Source: Rhodococcus sp. IEGM 1379 (lineage in GTDB: Bacteria; Actinomycetota; Actinomycetes; Mycobacteriales; Mycobacteriaceae). From it: 44,515 bases of DNA. The notes below the pieces were generated by a model, which was given only the letters and a program-made list of their open reading frames with translations, did no database searches and was not told the origin of the DNA. The translations under genes and the position numbers were made by a program. Shown piece by piece: positions 16,581 through 25,257 of the stretch (positions within the stretch are counted from its first letter, which is position 1; each line of letters starts with the position of its first letter). The stretch is from contig NZ_JASHKR010000040.1 of the NCBI RefSeq assembly GCF_030056815.1, positions 1 to 44,515 of the forward strand. The letters run 5' to 3'.

Positions 16581-18116
16581 GTGCGGGCCTCATACAGAGC
16601 GATAGCGGTGACGATCCGCAGTCGATGGCCCATCTATATGGTCTCGATGCTTGCGGCGAATTTGCTCGGTGCAGTACTGGTTTTTGCGTTCGTCCGGTAC
16701 GGCGTGCCCATCGAGGAGTCCGACTCGATCGTTGCCAAGCATGTCCGTAACTTCGCGATATTTGGGATCTACCTCGCGTTTGCGGGAGTTGTCAGTCTGA
16801 CTGCGGCGGCGATGATGCTCCGCAAGGTCATTCGGTGGCGATTGCGCGGTGGGCCGCCGACACGCAGTGAGCAGATGGCAGCGCTGCATGCCCCACTCCG
16901 GCAAGCGATCGTTCACCTTGTTCTCTGGGTCCTCGGCGGCGTCATCTTCGTGCTGCTGACGATCAACGAGGTGCCCGGGCTGGCTATCGCGGTGGTCGTC
17001 ACCGTGTGTATGGCTGCGACCACGACCTTCGGATTCACGTACATGCTCGGCGAGCGGATCCTGCGACCCGTCGCGGCCCAAGCCCTCAGCGAAGGCGAAT
17101 TCGACCGGACGATGGCTCCGGGCGTCGGCACCCGCCTGATGATGACGTGGGGTCTGGGCACACTGATGCCCGTCGCCGGCATCATCCTGCTCTGCGCCAC
17201 TCAACTGAGCAGCGACTTCGATTTCTCGCCCGACTCGTTGGCCTGGACAATCCTGTTGATTTCCGTCATGGCGATCGTGCAGGCATTCGCGCTGTCCATG
17301 TTGACTTCCAGTCAGATCTCCGACCCCGTCCGCCAGCTTCGACGGGCCATCGAGCGGGTCCAGCGCGGCGCCACCGACGTTCGTGTCGAGGTGTTCGACG
17401 GCAGCGAGATCGGGCGTCTGCAGGTCGGGTTCAACCGGATGATGAAGGAATCCGACGAGCGTCGACTGCTCCGTCAATTGTTCGGCCAGCATGTCGGTGA
17501 AGACGTTGCTCGACGCGCTTTGCAGTTCGGTACCGAACTCGGCGGCGAAACACGATTTGTTGCGGTCCTCTTTGTCGACATGGTCGGGTCGACGGGTGCT
17601 GCGGCCGAGCGTCCGCCAGGCGAGGTCGTCGAATTGCTCAACGAGTTCTTCCGGGTTGTGGTCGACGTGATCGACCGTCACAACGGATTCGTGAACAAGT
17701 TCATGGGAGATGCGGCGCTCGCCATCTTCGGCGCTCCTCTCGACCGCCCGGACGCGCCTACCGCTGCCCTTGCCGCGGCCCGCGAACTGCGTTTCAAGCT
17801 CGATGAGATCACCGGCCTGGACGTGGGGATCGGTGTGAGTGCCGGGTTGGCGGTCGCTGGAAATATCGGTGCGGCGGAGCGTTTCGAGTACACGGTGATC
17901 GGTGATCCGGTGAACGAGGCTTCGCGTCTGACGGAGCTTGCGAAGTTCCGTCCCAGCCGAGTTCTCGCGTCGACGAGCGCACTGTACTTCGCGGACGAGG
18001 AAGAACAGGCCCAGTGGGAACTGGGCGAGCAGGTCCAGCTTCGCGGGCGCCGGCGGCTCACCCATCTGGCCTGGCCGGAAAAGTACCCTGAGGTCGATCC
18101 GGAACAGATTGGCTAG
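16581..18116 (+). CDS. Membrane class III adenylate cyclase with HAMP domain
   Basis: A 511-residue protein with six membrane helices (within about 15-245), a HAMP linker (about 243-295) and a class III cyclase domain. The metal aspartates D333 (FVDMVGS) and D377 (KFMGDA), the adenine-selecting K373 and D442 (VIGDPVN) and the transition-state N445 and R449 are all present. It should therefore be an active adenylate cyclase making cAMP. The architecture is that of the mycobacterial Rv1318c-Rv1320c group. GTG 16581 is chosen because TAAATT sits seven bases before it; a TTG at 16572 is the alternative. The signal it senses is unknown. Confidence 0.93.
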   Translation: MRASYRAIAVTIRSRWPIYMVSMLAANLLGAVLVFAFVRYGVPIEESDSIVAKHVRNFAIFGIYLAFAGVVSLTAAAMMLRKVIRWRLRGGPPTRSEQMAALHAPLRQAIVHLVLWVLGGVIFVLLTINEVPGLAIAVVVTVCMAATTTFGFTYMLGERILRPVAAQALSEGEFDRTMAPGVGTRLMMTWGLGTLMPVAGIILLCATQLSSDFDFSPDSLAWTILLISVMAIVQAFALSMLTSSQISDPVRQLRRAIERVQRGATDVRVEVFDGSEIGRLQVGFNRMMKESDERRLLRQLFGQHVGEDVARRALQFGTELGGETRFVAVLFVDMVGSTGAAAERPPGEVVELLNEFFRVVVDVIDRHNGFVNKFMGDAALAIFGAPLDRPDAPTAALAAARELRFKLDEITGLDVGIGVSAGLAVAGNIGAAERFEYTVIGDPVNEASRLTELAKFRPSRVLASTSALYFADEEEQAQWELGEQVQLRGRRRLTHLAWPEKYPEVDPEQIG

Positions 18117-18119
18117 GCT
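18114..18119 (+). promoter_or_regulatory. Possible -10 element inside the cyclase stop codon
   Basis: TAGGCT overlaps the cyclase TAG stop and lies six bases before the ATG at 18126. It could give the next gene its own leaderless transcript in addition to read-through. Confidence 0.4.
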
Positions 18120-18125
18120 GAATCA

Positions 18126-19208
18126 ATGGCTCAGCCTGGAGATACCCCGCACAAGGCCGCATCCGGCCGGGTCAGAGGGCGCTTCTGGTGGCTGAAATAC
18201 GTCGTCGGGCTGGCCTTGATCGCTTTGCTGATTGTCGAGGGAACCATCCTCTGGCCCAACTTCAGTGAATCGTGGCGCACGCTGACGGAAATCCATTGGG
18301 GTTGGGTTGCAGCGTGCGTCGGCGCACAAGCTCTGTCGCTGAGCGGCTATGCATCGGTTCAGCAGAGGCTCCTCAATGCTGCCGGGGTGGTGGTTGGGCA
18401 CGCCCGGAACCTCTCGGTCATCTACGCGAGTACTGCGATGGCCCTGACCTTGCCTGCGGGGCAGGTGTTCTCGACAGCTTTCACATACAAACAGACCCGC
18501 AAGTGGGGTGCGACGCCGGTAATCGCCTCGTGGCAGTTGGCGATGTGTGGTGTAATCGCGGCTGCGACTCTGGCTCTTCTCGGCGCCACGGGCGCGTTGG
18601 CTTTCGGTACCAAGGTCAGCCCGATCACGATGACCATCTCGATGATCGGTGTGGCACTCATATTTTTCGGTCTGCGGTACATCGCGCAGAATCCCGGCAG
18701 CATCGAGCGCGTCGGACATTGGGTTCTCGCCCGATACAACAACTTTCGCGAGAACCCGGCGGACCGTGGAATGGCGCGTTGGTCCGAGATTCTCATTCAA
18801 CTGGATTCGGTGGAACTAAGCCGCACCGATACCGTTGTCGCTTTCGGATGGTCGGCAATTCATCGTGTTGCCGATGTGGCGTGCCTCGGATTCGCATGCT
18901 GGGCCGTTGGTGCAGAGCCCTCGTTTGCCGGACTGCTGATCGCTTTTGCCGCAGCCAAGGCCGTCGGAAGCATTCCGCTGGCACCCGGCGGATTGGGCTA
19001 CGTGGACACAGCATTGATCACGGCGCTCACCATCGCCGGAGCCACTGGCGCGCAGGCAATCGCGTCCGTATTCGTCTACCGCATGGTGAGTTTCGTGCTT
19101 GTTGTTGCGGTGGGTTGGATCGTTTTCCTGATTTCGTTCCGCGCAACTCGTCACGACGACGCCGAGATGGCTATCGAGTTCGAGCGCCGCGAACAACCGG
19201 GCGCTTAG
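18126..19208 (+). CDS. YbhN/UPF0104-type membrane protein (LPG synthase TM-like)
   Basis: A 360-residue protein with about eight membrane segments and the conserved loop LAPGGLGYVDTAL near the C-terminal third. This loop marks the family that includes the flippase half of lysyl-phosphatidylglycerol synthases. No aminoacyl-transferase domain is attached, so lipid flipping or transport of an unknown lipid is the most that can be suggested. It begins ten bases after the cyclase stop. No strong ribosome site is visible. Its stop overlaps the end of the convergent FadR remnant by four bases. Confidence 0.85.
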   Translation: MAQPGDTPHKAASGRVRGRFWWLKYVVGLALIALLIVEGTILWPNFSESWRTLTEIHWGWVAACVGAQALSLSGYASVQQRLLNAAGVVVGHARNLSVIYASTAMALTLPAGQVFSTAFTYKQTRKWGATPVIASWQLAMCGVIAAATLALLGATGALAFGTKVSPITMTISMIGVALIFFGLRYIAQNPGSIERVGHWVLARYNNFRENPADRGMARWSEILIQLDSVELSRTDTVVAFGWSAIHRVADVACLGFACWAVGAEPSFAGLLIAFAAAKAVGSIPLAPGGLGYVDTALITALTIAGATGAQAIASVFVYRMVSFVLVVAVGWIVFLISFRATRHDDAEMAIEFERREQPGA

Positions 19209-19543
19209 CCGCGCAACGCTGCCGCCATGTCGTCGAGGTGCTCGCGACTGATTCGTAGCGCTTCTTCGGCATCACCGGCTTCGATGGCATCAACCGACTT
19301 TCGGTGCTCGTCAGCGTCGGGCTGACTCTGTGGATGCAGATCGAGCACTCCGATCAATTCGATCAGTGCGGTTCGTAGCCGCGGAACAATTGTCTCGAAG
19401 AGTTCCGACAACACGGGATTGTGCGCGGCTTCGACCACGGCTCGGTGGACTGCGATGTCTGCGTCCACGAAGGTTGCGTCATCCGAGTCGGCGGCCGCTG
19501 CTCTCCCCTCAAGAGCCGCCGCATCGCTTCGATATCCGAGTCA
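19205..19543 (-). pseudogene. C-terminal remnant of a GntR/FadR-type (FCD) regulator
   Basis: From a GTG at 19468 the frame gives 87 residues (ADIAVHRAVVEAAHNPVLSEL... ending LDDMAAALRG), which is the second half of an FCD ligand-binding domain. The frame continues upstream without a start (reading ALEGRAAAADSDDATF) to a stop at 19541-19543. The winged helix-turn-helix and the first FCD helices are gone. Beyond about 19500 the DNA instead resembles a leuA gene on the other strand, so the regulator was probably cut by a deletion or join near 19490-19510. Expression as a functional regulator is very unlikely. Confidence 0.72.
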
Positions 19544-20079
19544 TCACGCCTCCGAAAGGGTGGGATCGCTTACCTGCTGGCGTCCGAATACGGCGTCGAA
19601 CTCCCCCGGCGCCTGCAGATCGACTTCGCGTCACGCGTATAACTCGAAACCGACGGTTCCGGCTCGAAAATGACCGCTGAACAGCTGTGGAACCTACTGT
19701 TGCGCGAGTACTGGTACAACGGAGGAATGCGCCGATACTCGGTGGAACACACTACGGACGGAGACAACCTGTTCGTCGTTCTGGATCGCGACGGCCATGA
19801 GGTCACCGCCGAGTCCTGCGCGTCCGGACCGGTCGAATCGCGTCCGGACCGGTCGAATCACTGTGCAATATCTTGACCGAACAGGGATCGGCCGTTGAAG
19901 TTCTCTCCCTCACGCAGCATTCACTGCCTGGCAACCCGGCGTCGTCCGGCAATGCACATTCTGCTGTGACGATCACCGAGTGCGTGGTCAACGGGGTTCA
20001 GCGGTGGGGAGTGACTGTCCATCAATCCGTCACGGCGTCGGCACTGCACGCGGTGTACGCAACGACCCATACAATGTGA
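19500..20079 (+). pseudogene. C-terminal remnant of 2-isopropylmalate synthase (leuA-like)
   Basis: The plus strand reads GGIAYLLASEYGVELPRRL, then QIDFASRV, a TAA stop (19640-19642), and in the same frame ETDGSGSKMTAEQLWNLLL. These match the end of the LeuA catalytic part and the entry into its regulatory domain. After a frameshift it continues AVEVLSLTQHSLPG and RWGVTVHQSVTASALHAV, typical of the LeuA C-terminal allosteric domain. A further shift probably lies near 19558 (IRVITPPKG before it). The first two thirds of a leuA gene are absent. The second frameshift is exactly explained by the 20-bp duplication at 19820-19859. Confidence 0.78.
19820..19859 (+). repeat. Perfect 20-bp tandem duplication inside the leuA remnant
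   Basis: Bases 19820-19839 and 19840-19859 are identical. Removing one copy joins the two reading frames of the remnant into one continuous LeuA-like frame (ASGPVESLCNILTEQG), so the duplication is the cause of the frameshift. Confidence 0.92.
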
Positions 20080-20139
20080 TGCAAGCCACTCGGGGTTGCG
20101 GAAGAAATCCCGAAGGTTCATAGTTGAACCTACAAGCAA

Positions 20140-20151
20140 TTGAATATTCAA
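20140..20151. promoter_or_regulatory. 12-bp perfect palindrome upstream of yceI
   Basis: TTGAATATTCAA is a perfect dyad 20 bases before the yceI start. Another TTGAA half-site lies at 20124-20128, so TTGAA/TTCAA occurs three times in 28 bases. The pattern suits a MarR-type repressor site overlapping the promoter. No regulator gene is adjacent. Confidence 0.5.
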
Positions 20152-20171
20152 CTACTTATCAAGGAGTTTCG

Positions 20172-20726
20172 ATGACCACCACCTCCACCACCTTGCCCGC
20201 ATTGACCCCCGGAACCTGGGTCATCGACACCACCCACTCAGCCGTCGCCTTCTCCGTTCGCCACCTCGTCGTCTCCAAGGTCCGCGGCACGTTCGACGAG
20301 TTCTCCGGCACCATCACCGTCGGCGAGGACGGCACCGCTTCGGTCGAGGCCGAGATCTCCGTCGACTCCATCAACACCAAGAACGAGCAGCGCGACGGCC
20401 ACATCAAGTCCGCTGACTTCTTCGACGCCGAGAAGTTCCCGAAGGCCACCTTCAAGTCCACGGACATTCGCGCCAAGGGCAGCGACTTCGTGCTCGTCGG
20501 CGACTTCTCGCTGCACGGTGTGACGCGTCCGATCGAGCTCAATCTCGAGTTCAACGGCGTCAACCCGGGCATGGGCAACGGCCCGGTTGCCGGCTTCGAA
20601 GCCACCACCGTCATCAATCGCCGTGACTTCGACATCTCCATCGACATGCCCCTCGAAGGCGGCGGAGCGGTTGTCGGCGACAAGATCACCCTCACCATCG
20701 AGATCGAAGCCGGCCTGCAGGCTTAA
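20172..20726 (+). CDS. YceI family lipid-binding-type protein
   Basis: A 184-residue YceI protein: GTWVIDTTHSAVAFSVRHLVVSKVRGTF at the start, a run of beta strands, and the conserved INRRDFDI segment near the end. YceI proteins form an extended lipocalin-like barrel binding polyisoprenoid or fatty compounds. No signal peptide is visible here, so it is probably cytoplasmic. AAGGAG (20161-20166) precedes the ATG at 20172; the upstream ATG at 20124 lies in the promoter region and is rejected. The strong codon bias suggests high expression. The palindrome upstream suggests single-gene control. Confidence 0.92.
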   Translation: MTTTSTTLPALTPGTWVIDTTHSAVAFSVRHLVVSKVRGTFDEFSGTITVGEDGTASVEAEISVDSINTKNEQRDGHIKSADFFDAEKFPKATFKSTDIRAKGSDFVLVGDFSLHGVTRPIELNLEFNGVNPGMGNGPVAGFEATTVINRRDFDISIDMPLEGGGAVVGDKITLTIEIEAGLQA

Positions 20727-20737
20727 GGCCTTCGGCC

Positions 20738-20781
20738 CTGTGCGCCCTTTTGGTAGTGACCGCTACCGAAAGGGCGCACAG
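20738..20781. terminator. Long hairpin after yceI
   Basis: Bases 20738-20756 and 20763-20781 pair over 19 positions with one mismatch around a six-base loop. The hairpin follows the yceI stop and ends four bases before the next putative -10 element. There is no T-run after it, so it is the mycobacterial-like type of terminator, or a structured element ahead of the next gene. Confidence 0.7.
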
Positions 20782-20784
20782 TCG

Positions 20785-20790
20785 TATGGT
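20785..20790 (+). promoter_or_regulatory. Possible -10 element of the DUF3054 gene
   Basis: TATGGT ends seven bases before the GTG at 20798, a leaderless spacing. It overlaps the alternative ATG start at 20786, which favours the GTG. Confidence 0.4.
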
Positions 20791-20797
20791 GGACGGC

Positions 20798-21175
20798 GTG
20801 AAGAAGCACGCACTCCCCCTCCTGATCGATGCCGTTATCGTGATCGTGTTTTGCGCAATCGGCCGCCAGACCCACGAAGAGTCAAACGCTCTCGCGGGTC
20901 TGCTGAAGACCGCATGGCCATTCCTTACCGGCCTGGTGATCGGCTGGTCCGCCACGTTCGCGCTCTACCGCGACAAGTTCGACGCCACTCTCCTGATCCC
21001 CACCGGTATCGTCGTATGGCTCTCTACAGTCATCCTCGGCATGGCGCTGCGAGTGCTCAGCGACCAGGGCACGCAGTTCAGTTTCATCATGGTGGCGACG
21101 CTTTTCCTCGGCGCATTTCTTCTCGGTTGGCGGGCGCTGGTTCCGGTGGTCGCAAAAACTCGCGCGAGGTCGTAA
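20798..21175 (+). CDS. DUF3054 family small membrane protein
   Basis: A protein of about 125 residues with four hydrophobic helices (LLIDAVIVIVFCAIGRQTHEE at the front, then helices near 35, 65 and 95), matching the DUF3054 pattern. The function is not known. I place the start at GTG 20798 (KKHALPLLIDAV) because related proteins begin shortly before the first helix and a -10-like hexamer fits; ATG 20786 would add four residues. It stands alone between yceI and the peptide transporter gene. Confidence 0.82.
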   Translation: MKKHALPLLIDAVIVIVFCAIGRQTHEESNALAGLLKTAWPFLTGLVIGWSATFALYRDKFDATLLIPTGIVVWLSTVILGMALRVLSDQGTQFSFIMVATLFLGAFLLGWRALVPVVAKTRARS

Positions 21176-21231
21176 CCGTGTCGACGGCCTCGAACTACCC
21201 GAAATGTCCGTTTACGTAGGACACTTTTCGG

Positions 21232-22704
<1,473 letters not shown>

Positions 22705-23442
22705 CTATTTGACCCACAGCCACAGCGCCAGAGCGAATCCCGCCATTGCCACTGCCACTCGCAGTACCGATGGCGGGATTTTCTTGACGACGGGTGGGCC
22801 GCACCAACCACCGGCCAACGCGCCCAGAGCCATCGCCAGCGCAGCGACCCAGTGCACTTGTCCGGAGAACGCAAAGATGAGTGCTGCAACCAGATTCGCG
22901 ATACCGAGGAAGAAGCTCTTCAGGATTGTTGCACGCCACACTGTTTCGGACGTGAGGATCAGGGTTGCCGCAAGAAAGATCACGCCCGCGCCGGCACCGA
23001 AGTAACCGCCGTAGACGGCAACGGCAAACAATGCCGCGGAGTAGATTCCCGGATGCTCGCCCCCACCGGTAAGCTCACGAATTTTCGGCTGCACTAGCAA
23101 CGCCAGTGCCGCGAAAGCAACCATCGCCGGTACGACGGACTCGAATGATCCCTCCGGCGCAAACATCAGAATCAGTGCTCCGACGATACCGCCGAGCGCC
23201 GAATAGATACCCCACCGAACAAGCTTGGGCCCGGTATCGGCAACCTCACGAGAGGAGTTCGCCAGCGCTCCGACACCAACGGCAACCAGCGCAACGGTAT
23301 TGGTCATGTTGGCGCTGACGGGCGACAGTCCGACACTGAGTAATGCAGGATACGAAACGATGGATGCCAGTCCGGTGACAAATCCGACGAGTCCGCTGAA
23401 AAATCCCGCTACGACGAGGAATCCGAAATCGAGCAGGTTCAC
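22705..23442 (-). CDS. TauE/SafE family permease
   Basis: A 245-residue protein with about eight membrane helices arranged as two similar halves. It has the family's front helix (FLVVAGFFSGLVGFVTGLAS) and the second-half GYFGAGAGVIFLA motif. TauE/SafE proteins export sulfite, sulfoacetate or related organosulfur anions, but the substrate cannot be told from sequence. It starts at a GTG (23442) 28 bases after the stop of the upstream penicillin-binding-protein-like gene, so it may share its transcript. No functional link to cell-wall synthesis is evident. Confidence 0.88.
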   Translation of the reverse strand: MNLLDFGFLVVAGFFSGLVGFVTGLASIVSYPALLSVGLSPVSANMTNTVALVAVGVGALANSSREVADTGPKLVRWGIYSALGGIVGALILMFAPEGSFESVVPAMVAFAALALLVQPKIRELTGGGEHPGIYSAALFAVAVYGGYFGAGAGVIFLAATLILTSETVWRATILKSFFLGIANLVAALIFAFSGQVHWVAALAMALGALAGGWCGPPVVKKIPPSVLRVAVAMAGFALALWLWVK

Positions 23443-23470
23443 AAATCATGAACCTACCCGGCGCAACTAC

Positions 23471-25150
23471 CTACTTGTCGGCAGGCTTGCCAAGCTCCTG
23501 AAGGAGCTTCTCCGTCATCTGCATAGCCCGATCCCCACCGTCCGCGTCAGCGACGAGAACAGCAAACGCCAGATCGCCCCGGGATCCGAAGAACCAGCGA
23601 TCGTCGCCGCTCGCAGCCCCGGCCGCAATCAGATCGGGGTACCCCACCAGCCCACCGGCGCCGCGCATGGAGTCGCGAAGACGGTTGTTCACGTCGGCCG
23701 GCAACGGGGATGCGGCGACGTCAGTAGTGGCCGGCTGACCGAACACCATCATCGGCGTCGGAGCACTGCCGCGTGCGATAGATGCTGCGAGCATTGCCAT
23801 TCCGAACGGGGTGACCTGCGGATCGCCGGTGTTCGCTGTCTTGTTCGACGCCAGAATGTTGCTGACGGACTGATTGCTACCGGGGCGGTCGGACGCAAAT
23901 ACGGCCGTCTGTTGGTCCAAGCCGGGGATGTTGAATCCGTTGCCCAGGCCGAGTTGCTGCGCGGTATCGGTCAGTTGTTCCGGGGACACTGCGCGGGGGT
24001 CGACGCCGTTCTTAACGGAGGCGGCGAGCCGGACGAGGTCGAGGGCGCCCCCGGCCGGACGTAGCCCGGTAAATGCGATCGGCCCCTGTTCGATTGCCTG
24101 ATTGTTCTGTGCTGCAGCAAGAATCGCACCGTCGGAGGGCCGGATCGCGACGATCGCTGCGGGAGTTCCGGCACTGACGACAGCCTCGATAGCTGCGAGT
24201 TGTGTGTGGGAGTCCAAGGTTGCAGCTACATCAGGACCGGGAGGCCCCTGGAAGCCGGCCTGCTTTGTCGGCGCACCGCCCGAATCCACGAGGTTGACTG
24301 CCCAACCTGCGGTGGCGTCGCGGTTGGCCTGCCAGACAGTGCGCAGCGGATCCAGGAGCGGCGAGCTGATGCGCCTGTCCGACGCGATCAACTTGGGCGT
24401 CTTGACGACCACAACGCCGGGGATGGCGAAGTCGCTTTCGAGATAGGCATAGTCGGGGTCGCGTAGCAGTACTGCGGTGACCTGCTTGCCGGGGTTCGCC
24501 GCGAGGTCGGCAAGCATCGATTCCGACGTCACGAGCGGAGCGACGGGTTCGATGACTTTCGCGAGTCGTGTGGTGGTGTCGACGGGATCGGGCATTGTTG
24601 CCGGGTCGAGGGTGATGGCGTTGATGGTCTGCTCGTTCATGAGCAGAGCGCCGCCGGCGTCGACGACTTTGGGCGGCGCCGCATCGGTCCGGGTGTAGGA
24701 GACTGTGCGTCCATTGCCGAGGCCGGGGACGATAACGGCAGGATCCCAGGACAAGCGCCAACCGACGGAGAGGTCGCGGACTTCGCCTTGCGACTGGTAG
24801 GTCCAGTCTTTGCCTTCGCCGAAGTTCCAGGCGGCATCGAGTGTGAAGAATGCGGAGTCGCTACCGAGGTCCATAACCTGTGCGACGTCGAAATCTGTCG
24901 ACTTCGCGTCGAGTCCGTCGAACATCTGCGCGATCGATGCGCGGGCGGCGTTGGGGTACGAGGTGAGGTCGGCGGCGGCGTCGATGTCACGATTATTGAG
25001 TGCATTGACAAAATCTTCGACCACCGAAGCGGCATCGGTCTTCTTGTCCCCCCCGACGACGCACGACGCGAGCGCCACTGTCATCACGACAGCAGCTATC
25101 GACGCGATGACATATTTCCCACGACGGCTTATCTGTGCTCCGGTCCCCAT
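23471..25150 (-). CDS. Catalytically dead penicillin-binding-like lipoprotein
   Basis: A 559-residue paralogue of the gene upstream. It has a lipobox LASC (C30), an NTF2-like MecA_N domain (about 38-155), a linker/dimerisation domain and a transpeptidase-like domain. All three active-site motifs are lost: the SxxK serine and lysine become G368 and D371 (GLRPAGGALD), the segment carrying SxN is deleted (about 45 residues shorter here), and KTGT is replaced by GAASGD near 511-516. The flanking fold is kept (TPFGMAM, GDLAFAV), and the frame is undamaged over 1.7 kb, so it looks like a selected pseudoenzyme, not a decaying gene. It is probably anchored outside the inner membrane. Confidence 0.9.
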   Translation of the reverse strand: MGTGAQISRRGKYVIASIAAVVMTVALASCVVGGDKKTDAASVVEDFVNALNNRDIDAAADLTSYPNAARASIAQMFDGLDAKSTDFDVAQVMDLGSDSAFFTLDAAWNFGEGKDWTYQSQGEVRDLSVGWRLSWDPAVIVPGLGNGRTVSYTRTDAAPPKVVDAGGALLMNEQTINAITLDPATMPDPVDTTTRLAKVIEPVAPLVTSESMLADLAANPGKQVTAVLLRDPDYAYLESDFAIPGVVVVKTPKLIASDRRISSPLLDPLRTVWQANRDATAGWAVNLVDSGGAPTKQAGFQGPPGPDVAATLDSHTQLAAIEAVVSAGTPAAIVAIRPSDGAILAAAQNNQAIEQGPIAFTGLRPAGGALDLVRLAASVKNGVDPRAVSPEQLTDTAQQLGLGNGFNIPGLDQQTAVFASDRPGSNQSVSNILASNKTANTGDPQVTPFGMAMLAASIARGSAPTPMMVFGQPATTDVAASPLPADVNNRLRDSMRGAGGLVGYPDLIAAGAASGDDRWFFGSRGDLAFAVLVADADGGDRAMQMTEKLLQELGKPADK

Positions 25151-25257
25151 TTCAGCAACTCTTCACTCCAGTCACACCGGTAACAAGCACGGGATGCCTA
25201 CGAACGTGTCACGGTTGAGCCACGGAGGCGTCATCGAACTGCAACCGCAATGAGGTT

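Noticed and set aside
21199-21231. Imperfect inverted repeat just before the POT transporter start
   Set aside because: The arms need a two-base bulge and the stem is short. It is not convincing as terminator or operator.
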